64,000 nucleotides of DNA from CAZJFH01 sp964545205 (GTDB taxonomy: Bacteria; Pseudomonadota; Alphaproteobacteria; Rhodospirillales; Magnetospirillaceae). The stretch spans positions 1-64,000 of the forward strand of contig CAZJFH010000021.1 in NCBI GenBank assembly GCA_964545205.1, in the 5' to 3' direction. Within the stretch, counting starts at the first letter, position 1, and every line of letters starts with the position of its first letter. Under the pieces are notes generated by a model that worked only from the letters and a program-made list of their open reading frames with translations, was not told the DNA's origin and did not search any database. Below are positions 39,520-48,527 of the stretch, piece by piece. Both the position numbers and the translations under genes were made by a program.

Positions 39520-40727
39520 TGACGGTGGCGACCAAGCGGATGGCAGCGGTGCGGTCGGTGGATCCGGGCGCCCAGCCCCGGAGCGTGACCATCCTCGGCG
39601 CGACCGGCTCGATCGGGCGCTCGACGATCGACCTCCTCGAACGCGAGCCCGCCGGCCGGTTCCGCGTCGAGGCGCTCACCGGCAACAGCAATCTCGACCT
39701 TCTCGCCGAGCAGGCGCGGAAGCTGCGGCCGCGGATGGTCGCGACCGCCGATCCCGCCGGGTACGGCAAGCTGAAGGAACTGCTCGACGGCACCGGCATC
39801 GAAGTCGCGGCCGGCGAAGAGGCGATCGTCGAGGCGGCGGCGCGACCCGCCGACTGGGTGATGGCGGCCATCGTCGGCGCCGCCGGGCTCGGACCGACGC
39901 TGTCGGCGGTGGCGCGCGGCGCGACCGTGGCGCTGGCCAACAAGGAGTGTCTGGTCTGCGCCGGCGACATCATGATGGCCGAGGTCGCCCGCCACGGCGC
40001 CACGCTGCTGCCGGTCGATTCCGAGCACAACGCCATCTTCCAGGTGCTCGACTTCGACCAGAAGGACAAGATCGACCGCATCATCCTGACCGCGTCGGGC
40101 GGCCCGTTCCGCACCTTCAGCCGCGAGCAGATGGCGGCGGTCACCCCGGCGCAGGCGGTGGCGCATCCGAACTGGTCGATGGGCGCCAAGATCTCGGTCG
40201 ACTCGGCCAGCATGTTCAACAAGGGCCTGGAACTGATCGAGGCCTACCACCTGTTCGGCCTGCCCGAGGCGCGCATCGAGATTCTGGTGCACCCGCAATC
40301 GGTGGTGCACAGCCTGGTCGCCTATGTCGACGGCTCGGTGCTGGCCCAGCTCGGCTCGCCCGACATGCGCACGCCGATCGCCTACACCCTGGCCTGGCCC
40401 GAGCGGATGCCGACGCCGGCCCGCCGTCTCGACCTCGCCGCCGTCGCCAGCCTGACCTTCGAGACGCCCGATCCCGAGCGCTTCCCGTCGCTGCGCCTGG
40501 CCCGCCACGCCTTGCAGATGGGCGGGGCGGCACCTACAATACTGAACGCAGCGAACGAAATCGCCGTGCAGTCGTTCCTGTCCGGCGCGATCGGTTTCCT
40601 GGACATCGCCGGGCTCGTCGAACGGACGCTGGAGCGCCTTTCGCCGCCGGCGCCCGTGTCCATCGCCGACGTGCTGGAAGTCGACCGCCTGGCCCGCGCG
40701 ACGGCGGCGGAAATCGCGGCGGCGTAG
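39519..40727 (+). CDS. dxr: 1-deoxy-D-xylulose 5-phosphate reductoisomerase
   Basis: A 402-residue enzyme that makes 2-C-methyl-D-erythritol 4-phosphate with NADPH in the MEP isoprenoid pathway. Seen: ILGATGSIGRST as the NADPH loop, ALANKECLV, PVDSEHNAIFQ for the metal site, and SVDSASMFNKGLE. It supplies the precursor for uppS upstream in the same operon. A short Uma2-type gene follows. Confidence 0.96.
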   Translation: MTVATKRMAAVRSVDPGAQPRSVTILGATGSIGRSTIDLLEREPAGRFRVEALTGNSNLDLLAEQARKLRPRMVATADPAGYGKLKELLDGTGIEVAAGEEAIVEAAARPADWVMAAIVGAAGLGPTLSAVARGATVALANKECLVCAGDIMMAEVARHGATLLPVDSEHNAIFQVLDFDQKDKIDRIILTASGGPFRTFSREQMAAVTPAQAVAHPNWSMGAKISVDSASMFNKGLELIEAYHLFGLPEARIEILVHPQSVVHSLVAYVDGSVLAQLGSPDMRTPIAYTLAWPERMPTPARRLDLAAVASLTFETPDPERFPSLRLARHALQMGGAAPTILNAANEIAVQSFLSGAIGFLDIAGLVERTLERLSPPAPVSIADVLEVDRLARATAAEIAAA

Positions 40728-40763
40728 GGCGGCGACGGCCGCCGCGCGAGGCGGAGACGGACG

Positions 40764-41321
40764 ATGGCGCATGCCGAACCGAAGCCCTGGACACTGGACG
40801 ACTTCCTGGCCTGGGAGCGGACCCAGCCGGAACGCTACGAGTTCGTCGACGGCGCCATCCGCATGATGGTCGGCGGCACCAACGATCATCGGACGATCGC
40901 CCTGAATATTGCCGCCGGACTGCGCGAGCGCCTGCGGGGGGCGGGGTGCCGAGCGTTCGTGGAGGGACCGAAAGTCGTCGCCGACGGGCAGTCGATGTAT
41001 CCGGACGTCGCCGTGGTCCGCGGCGCCATCGACCCCAAGGCCGACTTCGTCGCCGACGCGGTGCTGATCGCCGAAGTCCTCTCGCGCTCGACGGCCGGCT
41101 TCGATGCCGGCGCCAAATGGCAGGCCTATCGTGAATTGCCGTCGCTGCAGCACTATTTGTTGGTCTCGCAGGATGCCTGCGCCGTGGACCTCTATACCCG
41201 CGACGGCGAGGGCTGGCGGTTGATGCGCTACGCGCGCTCCGACCAGGTTCTGCCGCTGACGGCGCTCGGGATCGAGATGCCGCTGGCCGAGGTCTACGAG
41301 GACAGCTCCGCCGCCCGCTGA
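40764..41321 (+). CDS. Uma2 family (DUF820) putative restriction-endonuclease-fold protein
   Basis: A 185-residue protein of the Uma2/DUF820 group, with a PD-(D/E)XK-like fold. Seen: LDDFLAWERTQPERYEFVDGAI, the YPDVAVVRG segment with the key Asp, and LIAEVLSRSTAGFDAGAKWQAYRELPSLQHYLLV, whose E and the following residues complete the likely active site. Its function in bacteria is not settled. It sits between dxr and rseP, where the operon is usually uninterrupted, with 36 and 25 bases on either side. Confidence 0.88.
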   Translation: MAHAEPKPWTLDDFLAWERTQPERYEFVDGAIRMMVGGTNDHRTIALNIAAGLRERLRGAGCRAFVEGPKVVADGQSMYPDVAVVRGAIDPKADFVADAVLIAEVLSRSTAGFDAGAKWQAYRELPSLQHYLLVSQDACAVDLYTRDGEGWRLMRYARSDQVLPLTALGIEMPLAEVYEDSSAAR

Positions 41322-41346
41322 ACGGGCCAAACTTTTAGAGTATCAG

Positions 41347-42501
41347 ATGATCGAACACACCATCGGGCTGATTTCCGGGTTCTGGAACTACATCATCGTC
41401 TTCCTGGTCGTCCTGACCGTCGTCGTGTTCGTGCATGAGCTCGGGCATTACCTGGTGGCGCGCTGGAACGGCGTGCGGGTCGAGGTGTTCTCGATCGGCT
41501 TCGGCAAGGAGCTGTGGGGATGGAACGCCAAGTCCGGCACGCGCTGGCGCATCAGCCTGCTGCCGCTGGGCGGCTACGTGAAGATGTTCGGCGAGCACGC
41601 GGTGATCGAGGACGACGACTCGCCGCCGCGCCCGCTGACCCCGGAGGAGCAGGCGGTCTCGTTCCAGCACAAGACCGTCGGGCAGCGCGCGGCGATCGTC
41701 GCCGCCGGCCCGCTCGCCAATTTCGTGTTCGGCATCGGGCTGCTGGCTGCGCTGTTCATGATGATGGGCCAGCCGACGACGCCGCCGGTGATCGGTGCCG
41801 TCCAGCCGCAATCGGCGGCGGCGGAGGCCGGGCTGCAGGCGGGCGATCGCTTCGTGCGGATCGCCGGCGAGGAGATCGGCAGCTTCCAGGACATCCAGCA
41901 GATCGTGCGGCTGCGAATCGGCGAGCCGTTGGAGATGGTGGTTCTGCGCGACGGCGCCGAGGTGAGCGTGACGGCGCAGGCCCGCGTCACCGAGCTCGAG
42001 GACGCGATGGGCAACGTCCATCGCATGCCGGTGCTCGGCATCAGCGCGCCCGAGGGCTCGACCGAGATCGTCAGGCACGGAGTCGTCTCGGCGACCGCGG
42101 CGGCGGTCGAGGAGACCGCCGCCATGATCTCCTCCACCTTCACCGCGCTCGGTCAAATGATCACCGGCGTCCGCGACTCCCAGGAACTCGGCGGGCCGTT
42201 GCGCATCGCCAAGGGGGCCGGGCAGGCGGCGCAGATGGGCGTCGAGAGCGTCGCCTTCTTCGTCGTGCTGCTGTCGATCAATCTCGGGCTGATCAACCTG
42301 TTTCCGATCCCGATGCTCGACGGCGGTCATCTCGCGTATTACGCCGTCGAGGCCGCGAGGGGGCGGCCGCTGGGCATGCGCGCCCAAGAATATGGTTTCC
42401 GGATCGGCCTGTTTCTGGTATTGGCGTTGATGCTCTTCGCCACCCGCAACGACCTGGTCGACCTCAAGGTCTGGGAGTTCTTCAAGGGCATCACATCGTA
42501 A
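41347..42501 (+). CDS. rseP: RIP metalloprotease RseP
   Basis: A 384-residue site-2 protease in the inner membrane. VVVFVHELGHYLVARW gives the zinc ligands, FPIPMLDGGH the third Asp, and one PDZ domain lies between about residues 130 and 225. It cuts anti-sigma factors and signal-peptide remnants in the envelope stress response. The position before bamA is conserved. Confidence 0.95.
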   Translation: MIEHTIGLISGFWNYIIVFLVVLTVVVFVHELGHYLVARWNGVRVEVFSIGFGKELWGWNAKSGTRWRISLLPLGGYVKMFGEHAVIEDDDSPPRPLTPEEQAVSFQHKTVGQRAAIVAAGPLANFVFGIGLLAALFMMMGQPTTPPVIGAVQPQSAAAEAGLQAGDRFVRIAGEEIGSFQDIQQIVRLRIGEPLEMVVLRDGAEVSVTAQARVTELEDAMGNVHRMPVLGISAPEGSTEIVRHGVVSATAAAVEETAAMISSTFTALGQMITGVRDSQELGGPLRIAKGAGQAAQMGVESVAFFVVLLSINLGLINLFPIPMLDGGHLAYYAVEAARGRPLGMRAQEYGFRIGLFLVLALMLFATRNDLVDLKVWEFFKGITS

Positions 42502-42528
42502 GCGCGATCAAGACTTGTAGGGGGGGCC

Positions 42529-44805
42529 TTGGTTAGTTCGGATTTTTGGCGGCTGGCCGTGGCCGGTGGGGTTTTCGCCGTTTCCGTGGCCGCTTCTCCC
42601 GTCGCCGCGCAGACGCTGTCCCGAATCGACGTCGAGGGAACGCAGCGCATCGAGCCGGACACCGTCCGCTCCTATATCGGCGCGAGCGCCGGCGAAGCGC
42701 TGACCCCCGAACTGGTCGACCGCACCCTGAAGAACCTGTTCGCCACCGGCCTGTTCGCCGACGTCTCGGTGCGCCGCGAGGGCGACGCGCTGGTGGTGCG
42801 GGTGATCGAGAATCCGGTCATCAACCGCGTCGCCTTCGAAGGCAACCAGCGGGTCAAGGACGACAAGCTGGCGGCCGAGGTGCAGCTACGGCCGCGCACC
42901 GTCTACACCCGCACCCGGGTGCAGCAGGACGTCAAGCGCATCCTCGACGTCTACCGCCGCTCCGGGCGCTTCGCGGCGACCGTCGAGCCCAAGGTCATCC
43001 AGCTCGAGCAGAACCGCGTCGATCTCGTGTTCGAGATCCAGGAGGGCGAGGCCTCGCTGGTCAAGGCGGTCAATTTCGTCGGCAATCGCGCCTACAGCGA
43101 TTCGCGGCTGCGCGAGGAGCTGGCGACCAAGGAAGAGCGCTGGTACCGGTTCCTGTCGACCGACGACACCTATGATCCGGATCGCCTCACCTTCGACCGC
43201 GAGTTGCTGCGCCGCTTCTATCTCGGGCGCGGCTACGCCGACTTCCGGGTCGATTCGGTGGTCGCCGAACTGACGCCGGACCGTTCGGGCTTCCTGGTCA
43301 CCTTCACCGTCAGCGAGGGCGAGCGCTATCGCTTCGGCGAGGTCGGCGTCGAGACGACGCTGCCCGAACTCGATCCGCAGAGCCTGCAGCCGCTGCTGCA
43401 GACCGCGTCGGGCGAGTGGTACAACGCCGGTCTGGTCGAGGACACGATCCAGACCCTGACCGACGTGGTCGGCGACCGTGGCTACGCCTTCGTCGACATC
43501 AGGCCGCGCATCGCGCGCAATCCCGAGGAGCGGACGGTCGACATCGTCTTCGACGTCCAGGAGGGGCCGCGGGTCTTCGTCGAACGCATCGACATCGTCG
43601 GCAACGTCCGCACGCTCGACGAAGTGATCCGCCGCGAGTTCCGCCTGGTCGAAGGCGACGCCTTCAACACGGCGAAGCTGCGCCGCTCGCGCCAGCGCAT
43701 CCGCGACCTCAACTTCTTCGAGCGGGTCGAGGTCACCAACATTCCCTCCGAGGTCGCGCCCGACCGCACGGTCATCAAGGTCGAGGTCGAGGAGAAGTCG
43801 ACCGGCGAGCTGAGCTTCGGCGTCGGATTCTCGACCGCCGTCGGCCCGCTGCTGGAAATCGCCGCGCGCGAGCGCAACCTGCTCGGACGTGGCCAGTCGC
43901 TGCGCATCGCCGGTACGCTGGCGGGCAGCAAGTCGCAGCTCGATCTCGGCTTCACCGAGCCGTATTTCCTCGATCGCCACATCTCGGCCGGCTTCGACGT
44001 CTATGCGGTGCAGCGCGAACTGCAGGACGAGAGCTCGTACGATTCGGAGTCGGTCGGCGGCAATCTGCGCCTCGGCTACTGGCTGGCCGAGGATCTGCGC
44101 GAGGACTGGCGTTACACCTTGCGGCGCGACAACATCACCGACGTCTCGCCCTGGGCCACCCGGTTCATCCGCGACCAGATCGGCCACAGCGTCGTGTCGA
44201 TGCTGTCGCACACCTTCACCTACGACCTGCGCGACAGCCGCATCGATCCCACCGAGGGCTGGTACGTCCGCTGGACCCAGGACGTGGCCGGCCTGGGCGG
44301 CACCGAGCAGTTCGTCCGCAGCGACGTCGACGGCGCCTACTACTATCCGATCGCCGATCAGTGGGTCGCCATGCTGGGCGGTTCGCTCGGCGGCATGACG
44401 GCGTTCGGCGGCTCCGACATCCGCATCAACGAGCGCTACTTCGTCGGCGGCGATTCGCTGCGCGGCTTCGCCACCGCCGGCATCGGCGCCCGCGACGCGA
44501 ACGGCGACGCGCTGGGCGGCAAGTGGATGTACGCGGCGACCGCGCAGCTCAGCTTCCCGCTGGGCCTGCCGCAGGAGCTGGGGTTGACCGGCAAGGTGTT
44601 CACGGATGTCGGCGGCCTCGGGCCGACCGAGGAACTCACCGGCGAGCGGATCGACTACCACTCGACCCCGCGTCTGGCGGTCGGCGCGGGCGTCACCTGG
44701 CGGTCGCCGTTCGGGCCGCTCAGCATCGACGTCGGCTTCCCGGTCGTGAAGCAGGACTACGACGACATCGAGTACTTCCGATTCAATTTTGGCACGAGGT
44801 TCTAG
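42529..44805 (+). CDS. bamA: Outer membrane assembly factor BamA
   Basis: A 758-residue Omp85 protein that inserts beta-barrel proteins into the outer membrane. A signal peptide (residues 1-25, ending VAAQ), five POTRA repeats to about residue 350, and a 16-strand barrel that ends with the C-terminal Phe (YFRFNFGTRF) are seen, with the VGGDSLRGF barrel-core motif. It opens with TTG behind a GGGGGG. It is paired with the ompH/skp gene next door. Confidence 0.95.
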   Translation: MVSSDFWRLAVAGGVFAVSVAASPVAAQTLSRIDVEGTQRIEPDTVRSYIGASAGEALTPELVDRTLKNLFATGLFADVSVRREGDALVVRVIENPVINRVAFEGNQRVKDDKLAAEVQLRPRTVYTRTRVQQDVKRILDVYRRSGRFAATVEPKVIQLEQNRVDLVFEIQEGEASLVKAVNFVGNRAYSDSRLREELATKEERWYRFLSTDDTYDPDRLTFDRELLRRFYLGRGYADFRVDSVVAELTPDRSGFLVTFTVSEGERYRFGEVGVETTLPELDPQSLQPLLQTASGEWYNAGLVEDTIQTLTDVVGDRGYAFVDIRPRIARNPEERTVDIVFDVQEGPRVFVERIDIVGNVRTLDEVIRREFRLVEGDAFNTAKLRRSRQRIRDLNFFERVEVTNIPSEVAPDRTVIKVEVEEKSTGELSFGVGFSTAVGPLLEIAARERNLLGRGQSLRIAGTLAGSKSQLDLGFTEPYFLDRHISAGFDVYAVQRELQDESSYDSESVGGNLRLGYWLAEDLREDWRYTLRRDNITDVSPWATRFIRDQIGHSVVSMLSHTFTYDLRDSRIDPTEGWYVRWTQDVAGLGGTEQFVRSDVDGAYYYPIADQWVAMLGGSLGGMTAFGGSDIRINERYFVGGDSLRGFATAGIGARDANGDALGGKWMYAATAQLSFPLGLPQELGLTGKVFTDVGGLGPTEELTGERIDYHSTPRLAVGAGVTWRSPFGPLSIDVGFPVVKQDYDDIEYFRFNFGTRF

Positions 44806-44806
44806 A

Positions 44807-45406
44807 ATGCACGGTTGCCGCAGCCGACTGCTCGCTCTGGCGGGCGCGGCGCTCGTTTCCATTGCCGTCGCCGGCCCGGTCCAGGCGCAGGACACGCCGC
44901 AGCTTCCCGCGCCGGTCATCATCGTGATCGACCTGCAGGAGGTGGTGAAGGATTCCGCCGCCGGGAAGGCGATCCTGGCGCAGCGCGACAAGTACCTGCA
45001 GCAGTATCAGGCCGAATTCGGCAAGGAGGAGCAGGGGCTGCGCGAGGCCGAGCAGGAGCTGGCGCGTCAGCGCACCGTCCTGTCGCCCGAGGCGTTCGCC
45101 GAGAAGCGCCGCGGCTTCGAGCAGCAGGTGATCGAACTGCAGCGCAAGGCCCAGGAACGCCGCAAGGATCTCGAGGAGGCGTTCGGCAAGGCGATGTCGC
45201 AGCTCAACCAGGCCGTGGTCAAGGTCTCGGACGAGATCGCGCAGCAGTACGGCGCCAACATGGTGCTGGGCAAGAATCAGGTGTTCCTGCACGACCCGAA
45301 GATGGAGGTCACCCTGGCCGCCATCAAGCGCCTCGACGAGGTGCTGCCGTCGGTCGAGTTCCCGGTTCCGGGCAAGGCCAAGCCGGCGGCCAAGGCCAAG
45401 AAGTAG
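44807..45406 (+). CDS. OmpH/Skp family periplasmic chaperone
   Basis: A 199-residue secreted protein. A signal peptide (about residues 1-28, ALAGAALVSIAVAGPVQAQ) is followed by VIDLQEVVKDSAAGKA and a long coiled-coil arm rich in Gln, Glu and Lys, with a return to the trimer core near the C-terminus. The Lys/Ala-rich tail is longer than in E. coli Skp. It holds unfolded outer-membrane proteins in the periplasm for BamA. Starts one base after the bamA stop. Confidence 0.93.
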   Translation: MHGCRSRLLALAGAALVSIAVAGPVQAQDTPQLPAPVIIVIDLQEVVKDSAAGKAILAQRDKYLQQYQAEFGKEEQGLREAEQELARQRTVLSPEAFAEKRRGFEQQVIELQRKAQERRKDLEEAFGKAMSQLNQAVVKVSDEIAQQYGANMVLGKNQVFLHDPKMEVTLAAIKRLDEVLPSVEFPVPGKAKPAAKAKK

Positions 45407-45408
45407 GA

Positions 45409-46449
45409 ATGGCCGACCCGCGCTTCTTCACCGTCGCCGGTCCGTTCACGCTGGCGCGGCTGGCCGAGATTTCCGGCGCGGAGATCGCGCCGGGAGCCGA
45501 GGCCGGGCGCGTCTTCGACGATGTCGGACCGCTGGAGACGGCGGGGGCGCGGCAGTTCAGCTTTCTCGACAATCGCCGCTACGTCGCGGCATTCGCCGCG
45601 TCGCGGGCCGGCGGCTGCGTCGTCCATCCCGGCCTCGCCGACAAGGCGCCGCCCGGGATGGCGCTGCTGCTGTCGCCCGATCCGTATCGCGCCTATGCCC
45701 GCATCGCGCAGGCGTTCTATCCGCGCCCGCCGCTCGAACCGGGCGTGCATCCGCGCGCGGTGGTCGAGGACGGCGCGGTGGTCGGCGAGGGCAGCCGGAT
45801 CGAGGCCGGCGCGGTGATCGGCGCCGGCGCCGAGCTCGGCCGCCGCTGCCATGTCCAGGCCAACGCCGTCATCGGTGCCGGCGTGGTGCTTGGCGACGAC
45901 TGCATCGTCGGGGCCTGCGCCAGCATCTCGCACGCCATCCTCGGCGATCGTGTCCATGTCTACACCGGCGCCCGCATCGGCCAGGACGGCTTCGGCTTCG
46001 CGATGGGGCCGCAGGGGCACCTGCGGGTGCCGCAGCTCGGCCGGGTGATCGTCGGCGACGACGTCGAGATCGGCGCCAACTGCACCGTCGACCGCGGCGC
46101 CGGCCCGGACACCGTGATCGGGGCCGGCACGATGATAGACAACCTGGTGCAGATCGGGCACAACGTGCAGCTCGGTCGCAACTGCGTCGTCGTCGCCCAG
46201 GTCGGCATCTCCGGCAGCACCAGGTTCGGCGATTTCGTCGCCGCGGGCGGCCAATCGGGCTTCGCCGGCCATGTCAGCGTCGGCCCTGGGGCGCAGATCG
46301 CGGCGCAGAGCGGGGTGATGCGCGACGTGCCGGCGGGAGCCCGCGTCGGCGGCAGCCCGGCGCAGCCGATGACCGAGTACATGAGGCAGGCCGCCTTGCT
46401 GTCGCAGATGGCCAGGAAGAAAGGGCGGAGCGAGGGGAACGAGGGATGA
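45409..46449 (+). CDS. lpxD: UDP-3-O-acylglucosamine N-acyltransferase LpxD
   Basis: A 346-residue left-handed beta-helix acyltransferase, third step of lipid A synthesis. An N-terminal uridine-binding domain (residues 1-100) is followed by many hexapeptide repeats, with QIGHNVQLGRN holding the catalytic His, and a helical end with GGSPAQPMTEYMRQ. It starts 2 bases after ompH ends and overlaps fabZ by ATGA. Confidence 0.96.
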   Translation: MADPRFFTVAGPFTLARLAEISGAEIAPGAEAGRVFDDVGPLETAGARQFSFLDNRRYVAAFAASRAGGCVVHPGLADKAPPGMALLLSPDPYRAYARIAQAFYPRPPLEPGVHPRAVVEDGAVVGEGSRIEAGAVIGAGAELGRRCHVQANAVIGAGVVLGDDCIVGACASISHAILGDRVHVYTGARIGQDGFGFAMGPQGHLRVPQLGRVIVGDDVEIGANCTVDRGAGPDTVIGAGTMIDNLVQIGHNVQLGRNCVVVAQVGISGSTRFGDFVAAGGQSGFAGHVSVGPGAQIAAQSGVMRDVPAGARVGGSPAQPMTEYMRQAALLSQMARKKGRSEGNEG

Positions 46450-46910
46450 GCGAGAACGCCGTGCAAGAGCGCAAGGTCATCGATATCAACCGGGTCATCG
46501 AGATGATCCCGCACCGCTACCCGTTCCTGATGGTCGACCGCGTCGTCGACGTGGTGCCGGATGCCGGCGCCGTGGGCATCAAGAACGTCACCATCAACGA
46601 ACCCTTCTTCCAGGGGCATTTTCCGTCGCGGCCGATCATGCCCGGCGTGCTGATCATCGAGGCGATGGCGCAGACCGCGGCCGTGCTGGTGGTCGAGACG
46701 CTGGGCCCGAGCGCCGAGGGCAAGCTGGTCTACTTCATGTCGGTCGAGAACGCCCGTTTCCGCAAGCCGGTGGTGCCCGGCGACCAGCTGCGCATCCACG
46801 TCACCAAGGAGCGCAACCGCGCAAACGTGTGGAAATTCCGCGGCGAAGCCAAGGTCGACGGCCAGTTGATGGCCGAGGCGACCTTCGCCGCCATGATCAT
46901 GGACAGCTGA
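46446..46910 (+). CDS. fabZ: 3-hydroxyacyl-ACP dehydratase FabZ
   Basis: A 154-residue hot-dog-fold dehydratase of fatty acid synthesis. IPHRYPFLMVDRV carries the catalytic His and GHFPSRPIMPGVLIIEAMAQ the catalytic Glu. It competes with LpxA/LpxD for hydroxyacyl-ACP, so its coupling to them balances phospholipid and lipid A. ATGA overlap with lpxD; its stop overlaps the lpxA ATG. Confidence 0.97.
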   Translation: MSENAVQERKVIDINRVIEMIPHRYPFLMVDRVVDVVPDAGAVGIKNVTINEPFFQGHFPSRPIMPGVLIIEAMAQTAAVLVVETLGPSAEGKLVYFMSVENARFRKPVVPGDQLRIHVTKERNRANVWKFRGEAKVDGQLMAEATFAAMIMDS

Positions 46911-47710
46911 TGCCGAACATCCATCCGACGGCCATCGTCGAGCCGGGTGCCCGCTTGGCCGAGGACGTCTCGATCGGCCCGTTCTGCCTGGTCGGGTCCG
47001 AGGTCGTGCTCGGCGAGGGCGTGAGCCTGATCTCGCATGTGACCGTCGCCGGCCGCACCAAGATCGGCGCCGGCACCCGCGTCTTTCCGTTCGCCTCGCT
47101 GGGCCACCAGCCGCAGGACCTGAAATACCGCGGCGAGGCCTCCGAGCTGGTGATCGGCCGCAACAACACCATCCGCGAGAGCGTGACCATGAACCCCGGC
47201 ACCGAGGGCGGCGGCATGGTCACCCGCGTCGGCGACGGCTGCCTGTTCATGGTCGGCGCCCATGTCGCCCACGACTGCCAGGTCGGCGACAACTGCATCC
47301 TGGTCAACAACGCCACCCTGGGCGGCCACGTCGTGCTGGGCGACTTCGCGATCGTCGGCGGCATGTCGGCGGTGCACCAGTTCGTGCGCATCGGCCAGCA
47401 CGTGATGGTCGGCGGCATGACCGGCGTCGAGACCGATGTGATTCCGTTCGGCTCGGTGATCGGCAACCGCGCGCATCTGGCCGGCCTGAACCTGGTCGGG
47501 CTGAAGCGCCGCGGCTTCGCGCGCGAGGACATCCACGCCCTGCGCAACGCCTTCAAGGCGCTGTTCGCCGCGGGCGGCACGATGATGGAGCGGGTCGAGG
47601 CGGTGGCGGACCAGTATGGCGGCTGCGCGCCGGTCAAGGAGATCCTCGACTTCATCCGCGCCGACAGCTCGCGCTCCTTCTGCCAGCCGAAGTCGGAGAA
47701 TGGCGCCTAA
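46910..47710 (+). CDS. lpxA: UDP-N-acetylglucosamine O-acyltransferase LpxA
   Basis: A 266-residue beta-helix enzyme for the first step of lipid A synthesis. Seen: IHPTAIVEPGARL, GHQPQDLKYRGE, the GAHVAHDCQVGDNC segment with the catalytic His, and a helical C-terminus with NLVGLKRRGFAREDI. It overlaps fabZ by one base and lpxI by 11. Confidence 0.97.
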   Translation: MPNIHPTAIVEPGARLAEDVSIGPFCLVGSEVVLGEGVSLISHVTVAGRTKIGAGTRVFPFASLGHQPQDLKYRGEASELVIGRNNTIRESVTMNPGTEGGGMVTRVGDGCLFMVGAHVAHDCQVGDNCILVNNATLGGHVVLGDFAIVGGMSAVHQFVRIGQHVMVGGMTGVETDVIPFGSVIGNRAHLAGLNLVGLKRRGFAREDIHALRNAFKALFAAGGTMMERVEAVADQYGGCAPVKEILDFIRADSSRSFCQPKSENGA

Positions 47711-48527
47711 GCTCGGCATCGTGGCGGGCGGCGGCGAGCTGCCGGCCCGCCTGATCGCCGCCTGCCGGTCCGCCGGGCGCGAGTTCTTCGTGCTGGGGCT
47801 GTCCGGGCATGCCGAACGCGAGCGCATCGGCGACGCGCCCCAGGCCTGGATCCGCCTCGGCGAGGCGGGCAGCGGCCTGCGGCTGCTGCGCGAGGCCGGG
47901 GTCGAGGAGCTCGTGATGGCCGGGCCGGTGCGCCGCCCCAGCCTGACGGAACTGCGCCCCGACTGGCGCACGGCACGGTTCTTCGCCAAGATCGGCCTGA
48001 AGGCCCTGGGCGACGATGGCCTGCTGCGCGCCATCATCAACGAACTCGAACGCGAGGGCTTCCGCGTCGTCGGCGTCGAGGCGGTCGTCGGCGACCTGCT
48101 GGCGCCGGGCGGAGTCTGGGGCCGCGTCGCGCCCGACGCGCAGGCCGAGGCCGACATCCGACGCGGCGTCGCCGTGCTGCGCGGCCTGGGGCCGCTGGAC
48201 GTCGGCCAGGCGGTCGTCGTGCAGCAGGGGATCGTGCTCGGGGTCGAGGCGGTGGAGGGCACCGACGCGCTGATCGCCCGCTGCGCTGGCCTGCGCCGCG
48301 CCGGGCCCGGCGGCGTCCTGGTCAAGATCGCCAAGCCCGGCCAGGAGCGGCGCGCCGATCTGCCCACCGTCGGAACCCGCACGGTCGCGGCGGCCCAGGC
48401 GGCCGGGCTGCGCGGCATCGCCGTGGAGACCGGCTCGGCCATCGTCGTCGGCCTCGAGGACATGGTCGCCGCCGCCGACGCCGCCGGTCTGTTCCTGGCC
48501 GGCATCGACGCGGCCGCCGCGCCATGA
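47700..48527 (+). CDS. lpxI: UDP-2,3-diacylglucosamine hydrolase LpxI
   Basis: A 275-residue LpxI (DUF1009), the alphaproteobacterial replacement for LpxH that splits UDP-2,3-diacylglucosamine to lipid X. It starts LGIVAGGGELPARLI and has the LKIGDGLL-like LKALGDDGLLRAIINELE block and the C-terminal VKIAKPGQERRADLPTVG and ETGSAIVV (read in parts). It overlaps both lpxA and lpxB. Confidence 0.95.
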   Translation: MAPKLGIVAGGGELPARLIAACRSAGREFFVLGLSGHAERERIGDAPQAWIRLGEAGSGLRLLREAGVEELVMAGPVRRPSLTELRPDWRTARFFAKIGLKALGDDGLLRAIINELEREGFRVVGVEAVVGDLLAPGGVWGRVAPDAQAEADIRRGVAVLRGLGPLDVGQAVVVQQGIVLGVEAVEGTDALIARCAGLRRAGPGGVLVKIAKPGQERRADLPTVGTRTVAAAQAAGLRGIAVETGSAIVVGLEDMVAAADAAGLFLAGIDAAAAP

